Position numbers and translations under genes: made by a program
Shown: positions 53,368 to 63,278 of the stretch, piece by piece
Numbering within the stretch: the first letter of the stretch is position 1
Layout: each line of letters starts with the position of its first letter
Source: DATLLJ01 sp965229885
GTDB lineage: Bacteria; Acidobacteriota; Vicinamibacteria; Vicinamibacterales; CAVVIG01
DNA length: 64,000 bases
Assembly (NCBI GenBank): GCA_965229885.1
Contig: CBDDJX010000002.1
Location: forward strand, 558,001-622,000
Direction of reading: 5' to 3'
The notes under the pieces: generated by a model
Told to the model about the DNA's origin: nothing
Databases searched by the model: none
The model's input: only the letters and a program-made list of their open reading frames with translations

Positions 53368-56300
53368 TCAGCCGAATAGAGCGGGCGATACCTTGGCGAC
53401 CTTCGACCGTCTCGTGGTCGCTGGAGACGCCAGAGCCCCTGCGGCTTGGAGTTCTCCTATGCCGATCGTGGGTCCGGCGCAGATCTGTTCCAGTAGCGCA
53501 GCCTGCTGCGGTTCAATTTCGACCAGCCAGCCAAGAACGTTCAGAACGTTGATCAACTCGGTCGTATACGTCGCCAGCCAATGGTCTGGTTGGATGTTCC
53601 CGAGCGGCGACGGCGGGCGACGGTCGCCAATGATCGGGCGTGTGCGGTCGCGCTTTCGATAGCTGAACCAGTGCAGGAGCACGCGCTTGCCAGAGACTTC
53701 ATAACACCACACCGCTGGCGGGACGTTCTCCACGTAGCCGGTCCCGACCAACAGGCGCTGCGTGTGTTCGTCATAGTCGATCGAGTTCGGCATTGCGTCC
53801 GAGATCTGCGAGATCGCGCCGTCCTTTGGAATACTCGGCCGCCTCTTCGCTGACAGGCGAGGCGGCTGCGCTGGGCGTCCCTGGTCAGGATCGGCCATAC
53901 GCTCGCCGAAGGTGTGCAGCCAGATGACCTCGCGCCCGAGCGCGACGGCTTCGAAAAACACGTCAGCGTCTGCGGTGATCGGGAGGCGCAGGCCTGGTGT
54001 CGCGAGGTCATCGTGAAAACGCGCTGTGAAGGCCGGGTGAGCCGCCACGGCGGCCACGTAGGCGACGACATCCTCAGCGCTCACGGCTCTGCTGAGACGT
54101 TGCGCGACGAAGGGCAGCAGCTTCGGCGGAAGATTCGGGCTGCTCGCGTCGGCATCGCTCCAGAGTGGGAAAACACGGCCACCGCGTCCGTTGTAGTGGT
54201 GAAGGTCGGGAATCACCGCCGTCATCGTCAGAGCGGGGCCGTTTGTCGGAGAGCGGTCGCTGGGGGCGGTGATGAAGATCTGATGATTCGAGCGGACTCT
54301 CCACAGTTCGGGGTTCGGCCGGTTCACCAAGCGGTTGTCTGGATGGATCCATTGCCTGTCGAACGAGCGGAAGCCGTAGAGGACTGGCGGTGTGCACTCG
54401 CCATGCTCATCGGAGACTGGTGTAGGTCGGGCCGCATAGCCGGGAAGGCCATTGTGCACAACGCGCTTGCTGTGCCTGTCTCCGTGTCCGTGCGGATGAA
54501 AGAGGACCTCCTTTTCGCTGGCTGGGGCATTGGTGAGCTTCTGCCAACGTCGCTCCAATGACTCTGAGTCCGGTGCGATGATCCACGTTCGCCCGGGCAT
54601 CACGCCGGAGCCGTTGTAGGTGAAAAGATCTTCGAGTTTCGGATAGGTCGCCCATGCCCCAGTGGGGGCAGGAAGAAACGGCGCACGCCAATCGGTCGGG
54701 CAATCGGTCCACGCCTTGGCCTGCAGCCGCAGGCTGCCGAGCGCCGTGAACTTTTCTGTGCGATGCCCCGCGGGCAGAGCGTGGAAACGCACCTTCGCCG
54801 GACTCGTTGGATCGTTCTTCGCGGAGCGCGAGGCGAGCACGATGCAGACGGGCTGCTGGACCCCTTCGAAGATGCGCGTGGATACTTCCGGCTGATGTCC
54901 CTCGGGCGAGCAGTCGATGACCCAGATGTCGTCACAGGTGCGTCGGAGGTAATCCCGCATCTTCTGAAACCCAGGGCCACCAAGGAAGCCGGCAACCGTG
55001 ATGTAGCAGACGATGCCAGCGCGGCTCTCTGGGTGGTGATCGAAGACTTTCCACGTCGCCCAACGCCAGAAATAGATATACAGATTTCGCAGGTGCTTGC
55101 TGTGAGCGCCTACTCCCCATTCACGCGGGGGCATCCATTGGGCGAGTGGGGCAGTCTTCTCCGTCTTGCGCGTCTCGCCCTCGATCCAGCCGCCGCGGCC
55201 CTTGGCTTTCTCCTTGTATGGCGGATTGCCGAGCACGACAGTGATGGGCTCCTCGCGCTTGATCGTGTTTGCGGCTCTTCGTGACTGCGCGATGGGCGCC
55301 AGCATCCCGGGAATCCAACCCTCGTCGTCGTCGGGGTTTCCGAGCGTGTTGGTCACGAACATCCGCACGGGTTCGGTTGGCTCGGTGCCGGTCAGCGCTA
55401 CGATACTCTGCCAGGATGCGAAGCTGCGCAACGGCAAATGGGCCGAGCTGCATCTCGAAGGCGATGAGCCGCTTGACGGCGGCGTCAATCGCGCCGTGTA
55501 CGGCTCCCGCACCTTCATCGGCCTGGACAGTGTCGGCAATCTTGCGTAGCACCCCGAGCAGGAAGGTGCCAGTTCCAACGGCAGGATCGGCGAGCGTGAC
55601 GGCGGGCGATCCTAGTCCAGCGTGGAGTCGAAAACGCTTGGTGCGCAGAACGTCGTCTACGAGGCGGACCATGGCGCCAACAACCTCAGGGGGCGTGTAG
55701 TAGGAGCCAGTGAGCTTGCGCAGATCGTTGTCGTAGATCTCGAGGAAATCCTCGTAGAAGTAGAGCCACGCGTCCGGGTTGCCTTTGCCAATCGCCTTCC
55801 AATCCACGACGTCGAGGACGCGCGTCAGTGTGCCGAGCGAGGTCTTGAGTGTGGCTTGGTTCTCGGTGTTGTCGGTGAGCAAGCGGAGGGCAGCACCGAT
55901 GAGCGAGTTCGACTTCGCCAGTTCAGTGGCGACGTGTTGGAGGTCTGTCGTGAGGGGGATTCCCTTCGCTCGCGCCATGAGAAGTCCGAACGTGACGGCC
56001 TGTGCGTAGCCATCAGCGAAACGCTCGTCGGTGGCGTCAGGAAAAAGAAGCTTGCGCCAGTCGGTTGCCAGGGTTGTGAAGGCCTCGCTGCCGAGCGCCA
56101 ACTGCTCCGTTACTTCATCCCGCAGGAGTCGGCAGAGACGCGCGCTGGTCTGGGCGAGTTCCCTTGCGCTGCGGGGCGGGAGAGGCTGCCACTTGAGGAA
56201 GCTCTCGAACAGTGCGAGCAGGCTGGACGGGGCGGCGAGATTCTTGCCTGAGGTTTCGATATCGCCAACGAGCGGAACGACAGCGCCGACCAAGTCACCA

Positions 56301-56686
56301 GCCTGCCACAAGCTGAAGGCGTTCCCGTCCGTATACAGTACGTTGGGTAGCGAACGCAGCTTCCCCCATTGCGCCCTATCGTGCTGCTCTCGGAACTTAC
56401 GCGGATCACCACCTTTGCCCGGTGCTTTCAGCTCCACGAAGCCGACAAGCGCGGTATGGACCGTAACCGCGTAGTCTGGCCGCGTATTCAGCACGCTGAG
56501 CGCTGATTCACCGATGGCAGAAACTTGCTTTCTCGGAATACCTGCCAGCTCCGCCATGTCAGCGAGGAGCTGCTCGAAGGGTGCCCGTAGTTGGTCTTCG
56601 GGCTCGCCAGCTACGGCGATGCTGGCGAGTTTTTGCTTGGCTGCGGCTCCAAAGGCGGAGATCGCCGATGCAAGGGTCAGGGTCAT
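53368..56686 (-). pseudogene. Type IIG-like restriction-modification enzyme, frameshifted
   Basis: Start ATG 56686 (MTLTLASAISAFGAAAKQKL). The N-terminal part carries a PD-(D/E)xK-like nuclease: RPDYAVTVHTALVGFVELKA. A helical linker follows, then an N6-adenine methylase domain: YYTPPEVVGAMV, motif I DPAVGTGTFLLGV. A one-base shift near 55420 then changes frame; the second frame continues with TLGNPDDDEGWIPGM, motif IV VVLGNPPYKEKAKG, and a long target-recognition region to 53368. Total about 1,100 residues, the size of single-chain Type IIG/Eco57I-like enzymes. If the shift is real, the nuclease-methylase is inactive. Confidence 0.8.
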
Positions 56687-56772
56687 CCTCGAGGAGTCTA
56701 CCGAAGAATTATGGCGTTGGATCCTCCGATCGGAACCCTCCACGAACGCATCGAAGGCATGGACAGTCGAGC

Positions 56773-56826
56773 ACTTGGATGGACGATTGGGCGGCCTACC
56801 TCAGGGGAGCACGCGAGCCCGTGGTG
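56773..56826 (+). pseudogene. Integrase 3'-end fragment
   Basis: Reads MDDWAAYLRGAREPVVP, matching the end of the P4-type integrase at 53214-53270 (MDDWAAYLSGAHEHVIAP). It lies just beyond the start of the restriction-modification gene, so that gene is bracketed by two integrase 3' ends in direct orientation. Confidence 0.65.
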
Positions 56827-56848
56827 CCTGACGCCGGCAACCATCCGT

Positions 56849-57927
56849 GGCGTTGTTGCACGAATCGTCACTGGCCCGCACGATGCCCACCGACAGGATT
56901 CTCACCTGCCGATGCGGTATGACACTGGTCGGCCGAGGGCGGTCATCCGATTGAGGATCTCACAGCCAAGGACGACCTCGCTCCCCTGCCCGGCTGGACT
57001 TCGGGCGCGAAGGCCATCTCCGATGATGGACTTGTAGCGGAAGAACGTGTTCTCCACCCGGCCCTGATGATGGTACCCGGACGCCTTCTTCCACTGGCGC
57101 GGCCGAGCTGCTTCACCAACGTGATCGTTCGATCCCGCGCGGGCGACCGCGGGCCGTGGCCAGAGACGTTCGCCGTCCTGGCCGGTGGGATGACGACCGT
57201 CGCACCCCGCGCCCCCGCCGTTTCGTAGACGGCGACCGTGTCATAGGCGGCGTCAGCGGTGACGCGCACGAGAGGGCCATCGACCGCGGTGAGCAGATCG
57301 AGGGCGGTGGTCGCATCATCCCCCGTCGCCTCGGTCAGCGTGTGGACACGGATCACGCCGGACTGATCGACGCCAAGGTGGAGCTTCCGCCAGCCACGTC
57401 TGCCGCGGCCACCGTGTTTCGCGACCGCCCACTCACCGGCCCCGACGATGGACAGACCCGTGCTGTCGAGCACGAGATGGATGGCCTCGCCGGGCGGGAC
57501 CAGTCGCAGACGGCGCCTCAAATGCCGACTGCGCCGGGAGAGCGTCGTATAGTCTGGGGCGGAGAGGTTGAGGCGCATCATCCCGAACAGCGCGTTCAGG
57601 AACCCTTCGGCCTGGCGTAGCGGGAGATGGTAGAGGAGCCGCAGGGTCAGGGCGGTCTCGATGGCGAGATCCGAGTAGCGCCGCTGCCCACCCCGCCGGC
57701 CGCTCCGGCCGGGCGTCCAGGCAGCGACCGCTTCCGAGGGACAACCACACCGTCACATCGCCGCGGCGAACGAGGGCCTGATTGTAGGCCGTCCAGTTCG
57801 CAACGCGGTACTTCGTCTTATACGTGGGATGGACCTTCGACTTCATCCCTGTAGCGTGGATCCTGCGGAGGATCACGAGAAATGCGGGCCAAACCGCCCC
57901 ACCGCAGAGTCTTCATGCAACAACGCC
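56849..57927 (-). mobile_element. IS5-family element E
   Basis: About 1,079 bp, ends GGCGTTGTTGCACGAATC and TTCATGCAACAACGCC. It truncates an IS110 element at 57928. Confidence 0.85.
56902..57846 (-). pseudogene. IS5-family transposase, frameshifted (copy E)
   Basis: Starts ATG 57846 (MKSKVHPTYKTKYRVANW). A shift after DVTVWLSL (about 57730) and another after KQLGR (about 57100) move parts of the protein between frames. LVLDSTGLSI and TADAAYD are present; the Glu-containing end is out of frame. Confidence 0.8.
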
Positions 57928-58282
57928 GTCGATTGCCACCGCGACGTGGACATACTTATGCGTATCAACACCGACGATCACCGTCCGCGCTTTGGGCGGC
58001 GTAGTTATGCGGTTGGTCACGGACTGGCCTCCTCGGATTGCGGCCCCGAGCTGGTCCGGGTGGGCGGACAGGACTGTGACGGGCCGTGGGTACAGCAGGC
58101 CCCTATTGGGTCACGGCCATCCGGTCAACTGGCTGCCGTACGAGTTGCCAGCGGGCGATGACCGACAGGTCAGTAGCCAGGACCGTAGGTCAGTCAAGTT
58201 GCGGGTCAGGCCACCACCCGCCGGCACCCACCAGTGTCACCGAGCGACCTCGGCAGGCAGCGGAATGATGCTCACAGTCAAG
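57928..58282 (-). pseudogene. IS110 5'-end fragment, inverted copy
   Basis: Nearly identical (two mismatches seen) to the reverse complement of about 60419-60777: the leader of the intact IS110 plus the first about 30 codons (PPKARTVIVGVDTHKYVHVA). Cut by IS5 E. Confidence 0.85.
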
Positions 58283-59060
58283 TTGACGTTGAACGGACAG
58301 GTTCTGCCGCTGAGGGGGCGATGATGCAGCCCTCCGATTCAGACATACGTCACCTCCCGCCAGGCCCTAAAAGCTCGCGTGCGCAACAAGCGATGGTAGA
58401 CGGCTCGCAGGAGGTGACGACCGACACGAAACAGATTCAACACGACGCCGTGCACCGACAGGAACCGTTGCGCCTACGCAGCAGAGGTGAACCTCCGCAT
58501 CTGTCGCTCACGCTGGCGGGTCGGTTGGTGCGACACTTCCGCCCGATTGTTCTCGTATTGCTGCGTGGTGTGCATCACTGAGGGCATGACCGTGCGGTGC
58601 GCCGAGGCATAGCTGTGTAGCTTGTCCGTGATCAGACGCCGCGGTTCACGGCCTTGCCCTGTCAAGAGCTTGCGGAAGCACCGCGCCGCAGCGTGGCGAT
58701 CGCGTCGTGACTGCACGAGGATGTCGAGGACGTCGCCGTCTTGGTCGACGGTCCGCCAGAGATACTGCCGTCGGCCCTGAATAGTCACGAACAGCTCGTC
58801 CAGATACCAGGTGTCACTCATGCGCCCTCGTCCGCGCCGCAGCCGCCGAGCGTAGTCGGGCCCAAACGCGTGACACCAGTGCCGAATCGTCTCGTAGGTC
58901 ACGGTGACGCCTCGCTGGGCCAGCAGATCTTCTGCATCGCGGAAACTGAGACAGAAGCGGTGAGAGAGCCACACGGCGGGACTGATGATTGAAGTGGACC
59001 CAAAAATCTGGACAGTCGTCTAAGTTAAGGTCGTGAGCCGGCGGGCGAGGAGGTCCGACG

Positions 59061-59351
59061 ATGGCGACACGACGACAACACAGTGCGGCGTTCAAAGCGA
59101 AGGTGGCCGTTGCGGCGCTGCGGGGCGACCGGACGTTGAGCGAACTGGCGTCGGCGTTCGGCGTTCACCCGGTGCAGATCGCACAGTGGAAGAAGCGGGC
59201 TCTAGCGGCGGTGCCCGAGACGTTTACGACTCGCCGGAAGACCGTTGATGCGGACCAGGCGGCGGTCCAGGCGGCGCTGTACGAAGAGATCGGGCGGTTG
59301 AAGGTCGAACTGGATTGGCTGAAGAAAAAACACGAGGTGGTCGACCGTTGA
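59061..59351 (+). CDS. IS3-family OrfA
   Basis: 96 residues: ATRRQHSAAFKAKVAVAALR with HTH (LSELASAFGVHPVQIAQWKK) and leucine-zipper end. A run of six A near 59327 is a likely frameshift site into OrfB. Confidence 0.9.
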   Translation: MATRRQHSAAFKAKVAVAALRGDRTLSELASAFGVHPVQIAQWKKRALAAVPETFTTRRKTVDADQAAVQAALYEEIGRLKVELDWLKKKHEVVDR

Positions 59352-59409
59352 TTGCCGGGCGGCGGTCGACCCGACGCATCCGGATCTGAGCATCGCACGT
59401 CAATGCGCG

Positions 59410-60204
59410 TTGTTGGGAATTCCCCGTTCGTCGTTCTACTACCGGCCGCAACCGGTCGGCTCGACCGAGCTCGCGGTCATGCGCGCGCTCGACGAAGTGT
59501 ACACGGCGACGCCGTTCTACGGGTCGCGCCGTCTGCAGGTCGCTCTCCGGCGCCAGGGACAGTCGGTGAACCGGAAGCGGGTGCAGCGGTTGATGCGGGT
59601 GATGGGCATCGAGGCGGTAGGCCCGAAGCCGCGGTTGAGTCAGCGGCATCGAGGGCACCAGGTGTATCCGTATCTGCTGCGCGAGGTCTCGATCGAGCGG
59701 GTCGATCAGGTCTGGAGTTGCGACATCACGTACATCCGGCTCCGGTCGGGCTTCGTGTATCTGATGGCGGTCCTGGACTGGTTCAGCCGCTACGTGCTGG
59801 CCTGGGAACTGTCGGTCACTCTCGACGGACAGTTCTGCCGGGACGCGCTCGAGGGAGCGCTGGCGACCGGGCGGCCGGAGATTTTCAATACCGACCAGGG
59901 CGCGCAGTTCACCAGCGACGCGTTCACGGCCCTATTGCGGACGGCCGGCGTGCAGATCAGCATGGACGGCCGCGGCCGGGCGCTCGCCAACGTCTTCGTC
60001 GCGCGGCTCTGGCGGTCGGTGAAGTACGAAGAGGTCTACTTGAAGGACTACGACTCGGTGCCCGCGGCCCGCGCCGGGTTGGGGGACTACTTCGCGTTCT
60101 ACAATCACGAGCGACCGCACCAGGCGCTGGCGTATCGGACGCCCGCGGAGGTGTACCGCGAGGTTCCTGCGGTGGTGCTCGCCAGCGCACCGTCAGGATG
60201 CTGA
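59410..60204 (+). CDS. IS3-family OrfB, catalytic Glu lost
   Basis: 264 residues from the first in-frame TTG; the natural product is an OrfAB fusion starting upstream. Asp in VWSCDITYIRL and Asp in FNTDQGAQFTS are present. The third motif reads GRALANVFVARLWRS where the family has D-N-V-F-V-E-R-L-W, so the catalytic Glu (and the nearby Asp) are Ala. Transposition by this protein is unlikely. Confidence 0.85.
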   Translation: MLGIPRSSFYYRPQPVGSTELAVMRALDEVYTATPFYGSRRLQVALRRQGQSVNRKRVQRLMRVMGIEAVGPKPRLSQRHRGHQVYPYLLREVSIERVDQVWSCDITYIRLRSGFVYLMAVLDWFSRYVLAWELSVTLDGQFCRDALEGALATGRPEIFNTDQGAQFTSDAFTALLRTAGVQISMDGRGRALANVFVARLWRSVKYEEVYLKDYDSVPAARAGLGDYFAFYNHERPHQALAYRTPAEVYREVPAVVLASAPSGC

Positions 60205-60429
60205 TGGGAACGAGGTGTGGGCTTGTGGAAATCTCGCAGACGAGATTCCCACAAGCCCACACCCTTCTTCATCTCAACAAGACGGAGACGACCTTAACTT
60301 CCTCAACCCCGTAAGCTGTCCAGACAACGGGGTCCACCTCAGATCTCGGGCGGGAATCGATCGCCGTGATAGTTCGGCGTCTGGCTGGTCATGTGCCTCC
60401 TGTGCCACCCCCCGCTCAACTTGACTGTG

Positions 60430-60681
60430 AGCATCATTCCGCTGCCTGCCGAGGTCGCTCGGTGACACTGGTGGGTGCCGGCGGGTGGTGGCCTGACCCG
60501 CAACTTGACTGACCTACGGTCCTGGCTACTGACCTGTCGGTCATCGCCCGCTGGCAACTCGTACGGCAGCCAGCTGACCGGATGGCCGTGACCCAATAGG
60601 GGCCTGCTGTACCCACGGCCCGTCACAGTCCTGTCCGCCCACCCGGACCAGCTCGGGGCCGCAATCCGAGGAGGCCAGTCC
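60430..60681 (+). ncRNA. IS110 leader, candidate bridge RNA region
   Basis: About 250 bp of non-coding DNA before the IS110 recombinase, conserved in the inverted copy at 58021-58272. It is rich in short hairpins: CCGAGGTCGCTCGG, GACCTACGGTC, TGACCTGTCGGTCA. IS110 elements encode a bridge RNA in such ends; assigning this stretch is inference from position and structure. Confidence 0.45.
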
Positions 60682-61767
60682 GTGACCAACCGCATAACTA
60701 CGCCGCCCAAAGCGCGGACGGTGATCGTCGGTGTTGATACGCATAAGCATGTCCACGTCGCGGTGGCAATCGACAGCTGGGGGATCCGTCTGGGCGATCA
60801 CGCGTTCGTCGCGGACTCGGGTGGCTACGAGGCTCTGGTCACGTGGGCCGAGACACACGGCCGGATTGAGGCGTTCGGGATCGAAGGCACCGGGAGCTAC
60901 GGCGCTGGCCTGGCACGGGCCGTCCACCGAGCCGGGCATCATGTCGTGGAAGTGAATCGGGGCGACCGCCGTACACGCCGCGCCGCCGGCAAGTCCGACA
61001 CCATCGACGCCGAGGTGGCGGCGCGGTCCCTGCTTGCGGGGCAGTCGACGGCCATCCCCAAGACCGCGGACGGCGCCGTCGAGATGATCCGCCAGCTCAA
61101 GATCACACGGGATACCGCCATGAAAGCGCGCACCACGGCGATGCACACGCTGAAGCAGATCATCGTGCAGGCCCCGCCCGTCCTGCGAGAAGCCCTCCAC
61201 GATCTCACCGATCACGGCCTGCTCACGCGCTGCGCCGGACTCCGACCGGGCCCCATCGACACGCCCATCGCGTCCGCCAAGCACACCCTCCGGTCGCTCG
61301 CCCGTCGGTGGATGGCTCTCGCCGAGGAAATCGCGCTGCACGACCAGCACCTCGCGCGTCTCACCACCGCGACATCACCGACCCTCTGCGAGGGCTTCGG
61401 TGTGGGCGCCCACACCGCGGCTGAGCTGTTGATCATCTTCGGCGATAACCCCGACCGGATTCGTTCGGAGGCCGCCTTCGCGAAGCTCTGCGGCGCCTGC
61501 CCGATCCCGGCCTCGTCTGGGATGACCACCGGGCGGCACCGCCTCAATCGAGGCGGCCACCGACACGCCAACGCGGCCCTCTATCGAGCCGTCATCGTCC
61601 GGATGCCATTCCACCAACCGACCCGCGACTACGTCGCCCGACGCATCGCCGCTGGCCGGACCAAACGCGACATCATCCGCTGCCTGAAACGCTTCCTCGC
61701 GCGAGAGATTTACCAGCGCGTCATGACCGACTTCCGCGCTCGTCAAGAGATCATCCAGGCCGCCTGA
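60682..61767 (+). CDS. IS110-family recombinase/transposase
   Basis: 361 residues. RuvC-like DEDD domain: first Asp in VIVGVDTHKHVHVA, Glu in AFGIEGTGSYG, Asp residues in AAGKSDTIDAEVAA. C-terminal Tnp20 domain with Ser in GACPIPASSGMTTGRHRLNR. GAGGAGG upstream. Intact. Confidence 0.9.
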   Translation: MTNRITTPPKARTVIVGVDTHKHVHVAVAIDSWGIRLGDHAFVADSGGYEALVTWAETHGRIEAFGIEGTGSYGAGLARAVHRAGHHVVEVNRGDRRTRRAAGKSDTIDAEVAARSLLAGQSTAIPKTADGAVEMIRQLKITRDTAMKARTTAMHTLKQIIVQAPPVLREALHDLTDHGLLTRCAGLRPGPIDTPIASAKHTLRSLARRWMALAEEIALHDQHLARLTTATSPTLCEGFGVGAHTAAELLIIFGDNPDRIRSEAAFAKLCGACPIPASSGMTTGRHRLNRGGHRHANAALYRAVIVRMPFHQPTRDYVARRIAAGRTKRDIIRCLKRFLAREIYQRVMTDFRARQEIIQAA

Positions 61768-61847
61768 AGGAGTGTCTTGACATATAGGGGCGTCAATGCC
61801 TGTGGGCGGGCTGACGTGAGCCTGATCCGATCTGGTGAACAGGTTCA

Positions 61848-63197
61848 CTACGCTGTTTGAGTGGCTCTTCGTTCCTCATTTCCAGACAAGAGCGATGGGT
61901 GTGGGCGCTGTGGGAAACCGCGTTCTGTGCGGTTTTCCATGGCGTCCATGCCCTCTGCCCGCGCGCGCCGCTCGTACGCCGCCGGACTGATCTGGCCGAT
62001 CGTCGAGTGCCGGCGACGTTGGTTATGGAACACCTCGATGTAAGCGAACAACTCCCGCTTGGCCTCGCTGCAGCTGTCGAAGCGATCGGCGAGTTCCGCT
62101 TTGATCGTCGAGAAGCAGCTTTTCATCACCGCGTTATCGTGGCAGTTGCCCCGCCGGCTCATGCTGCACACGATGCCGCGCGCCTCGAGGACGTCCTGAT
62201 AATCCTCGCTCGCGTATGTCGAGCCCCGGTCGGAGTGCTGGAGCAGGCCGATCTCGGGGCACCGGCGCGTGAGCGCCGCCTCCAGGGCGGTGATCGTCAC
62301 ATGGCGGTCGTTCACGGCGCTGACGGCCCAGCCCACGATGCACCGCGAGAACAGATCTAGGATCGCCGCGAGGTAGAGCTTGCCGCTGCTGCCGATGACG
62401 AACTCGGTCGTGTCGCCGACCCACCGCTGATTCGGCGCGTCCGCCTCGAACTGGCGGTCCAGTAGATTCGCCGCGACCGGTTGGTCGTGATCACTCATGG
62501 TTGTCAGCTTGTAGCGCTTCCGGCGCCGCGCCTGCAGGCCGTCTTCCTGCATCAATCGCACGACCCGTTTGCGGCTGACGTGCTCGTCCTGCTCGATCAG
62601 ATCCTCGTGAATGCGCGGGCTGCCGTACCGCTGCGTACTCTCCTCGAACGAGGCCCGCACCAGCACGGTCAGCCGACGATCATCACGGGTGTGCGTCGAT
62701 TCCGGACGACGCGGCCAGGCGTAGAAGCCGCTGCGCGTCACGCGCAGACATCGACAGAGAATGCTCACCGTATGCTCGGCCTTCTTCGCCGCGATGAAGG
62801 TACACCTCATCGGCTCTGCTTCGCGAAGAAGGCCGCCGCTTGTTTCAGGAATGTCGCGCTCCTCGGCGAGGATCCAATTCTCTTTGCGGAGCCGTGCCAG
62901 CTCCTCCCGCTCCGCCGGCGTCCGGCCGGTCTTGCCTTTCGTCCGATCGGCTTGGGCGTGTCGGACCCAATGCGCCAGCGATGACGGCGTCAGATCCAGG
63001 TCGCGCGAGCCGGCACCGATCGTCTTGCCCTCATCCAACACGAGCCGGACCGCGCCGGCCATGAACTCCTCAGTGAACTGTCGTCGCGCGCGTCGTCCCC
63101 GCTCTGCGTGATCCCCTTCTGGACATCGTATCCACTTTTCGGATTGTGTCCACGAAACCGGATCAAGCTCAACGCGCCCGCCCTCTACGCGAAGCAA
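61848..63197 (-). CDS. IS3-family transposase with OrfA and OrfB in one frame
   Basis: One open frame from about 63100 to 61848. OrfA part: TEEFMAGAVRLVLDEGKTIG and RTPAEREELARLRKEN. OrfB part: Asp in WVGDTTEFVI, Asp in LQHSDRGSTYAS, Glu replaced at the usual NAVxES motif, which reads DNAVMKSCFSTIK. Between them DIPETSGGLLREAEP is the other-frame reading of a normal ILKQAAAFFAKQ, so one inserted C fused the frames. The true start is unclear; ATG 63126 is in another frame, suggesting a second indel. Loss of the Glu would make it inactive. Confidence 0.75.
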   Translation of the reverse strand: MLRVEGGRVELDPVSWTQSEKWIRCPEGDHAERGRRARRQFTEEFMAGAVRLVLDEGKTIGAGSRDLDLTPSSLAHWVRHAQADRTKGKTGRTPAEREELARLRKENWILAEERDIPETSGGLLREAEPMRCTFIAAKKAEHTVSILCRCLRVTRSGFYAWPRRPESTHTRDDRRLTVLVRASFEESTQRYGSPRIHEDLIEQDEHVSRKRVVRLMQEDGLQARRRKRYKLTTMSDHDQPVAANLLDRQFEADAPNQRWVGDTTEFVIGSSGKLYLAAILDLFSRCIVGWAVSAVNDRHVTITALEAALTRRCPEIGLLQHSDRGSTYASEDYQDVLEARGIVCSMSRRGNCHDNAVMKSCFSTIKAELADRFDSCSEAKRELFAYIEVFHNQRRRHSTIGQISPAAYERRARAEGMDAMENRTERGFPQRPHPSLLSGNEERRATQTA

Positions 63198-63278
63198 CTG
63201 GCCGCGGAAAGCAGTACAATCACCCCCGGACTCTAAAGTTGACCGCTACTCAAGGCGGGGGGACGTCGCTCCAGGGTT

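Larger units (their letters stand above)
58990..60341 (+). mobile_element. IS3-family element inside IS6
   Basis: 1,352 bp. Ends TGAAGTGGACCC and TGAGGTGGACCC (inverted). A 3-bp target duplication GAT flanks it (58987-58989 and 60342-60344). Confidence 0.9.
58339..60392 (-). pseudogene. IS6-family transposase split by IS3, with internal stop
   Basis: Starts ATG 60392 (MTSQTPNYHGDRFPPE), interrupted by IS3 at 60341-58990, continues ISPAVWLSHRFCLSF with Asp in WYLDELFVTI and LITDKLHSY. A TAG at QMRRFTSAA-stop-AQRFLSVHG precedes the normal end (FRAWREVTYV, stop at 58339). Removing the IS3 and one GAT copy restores the frame; only the TAG then remains. Confidence 0.9.
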
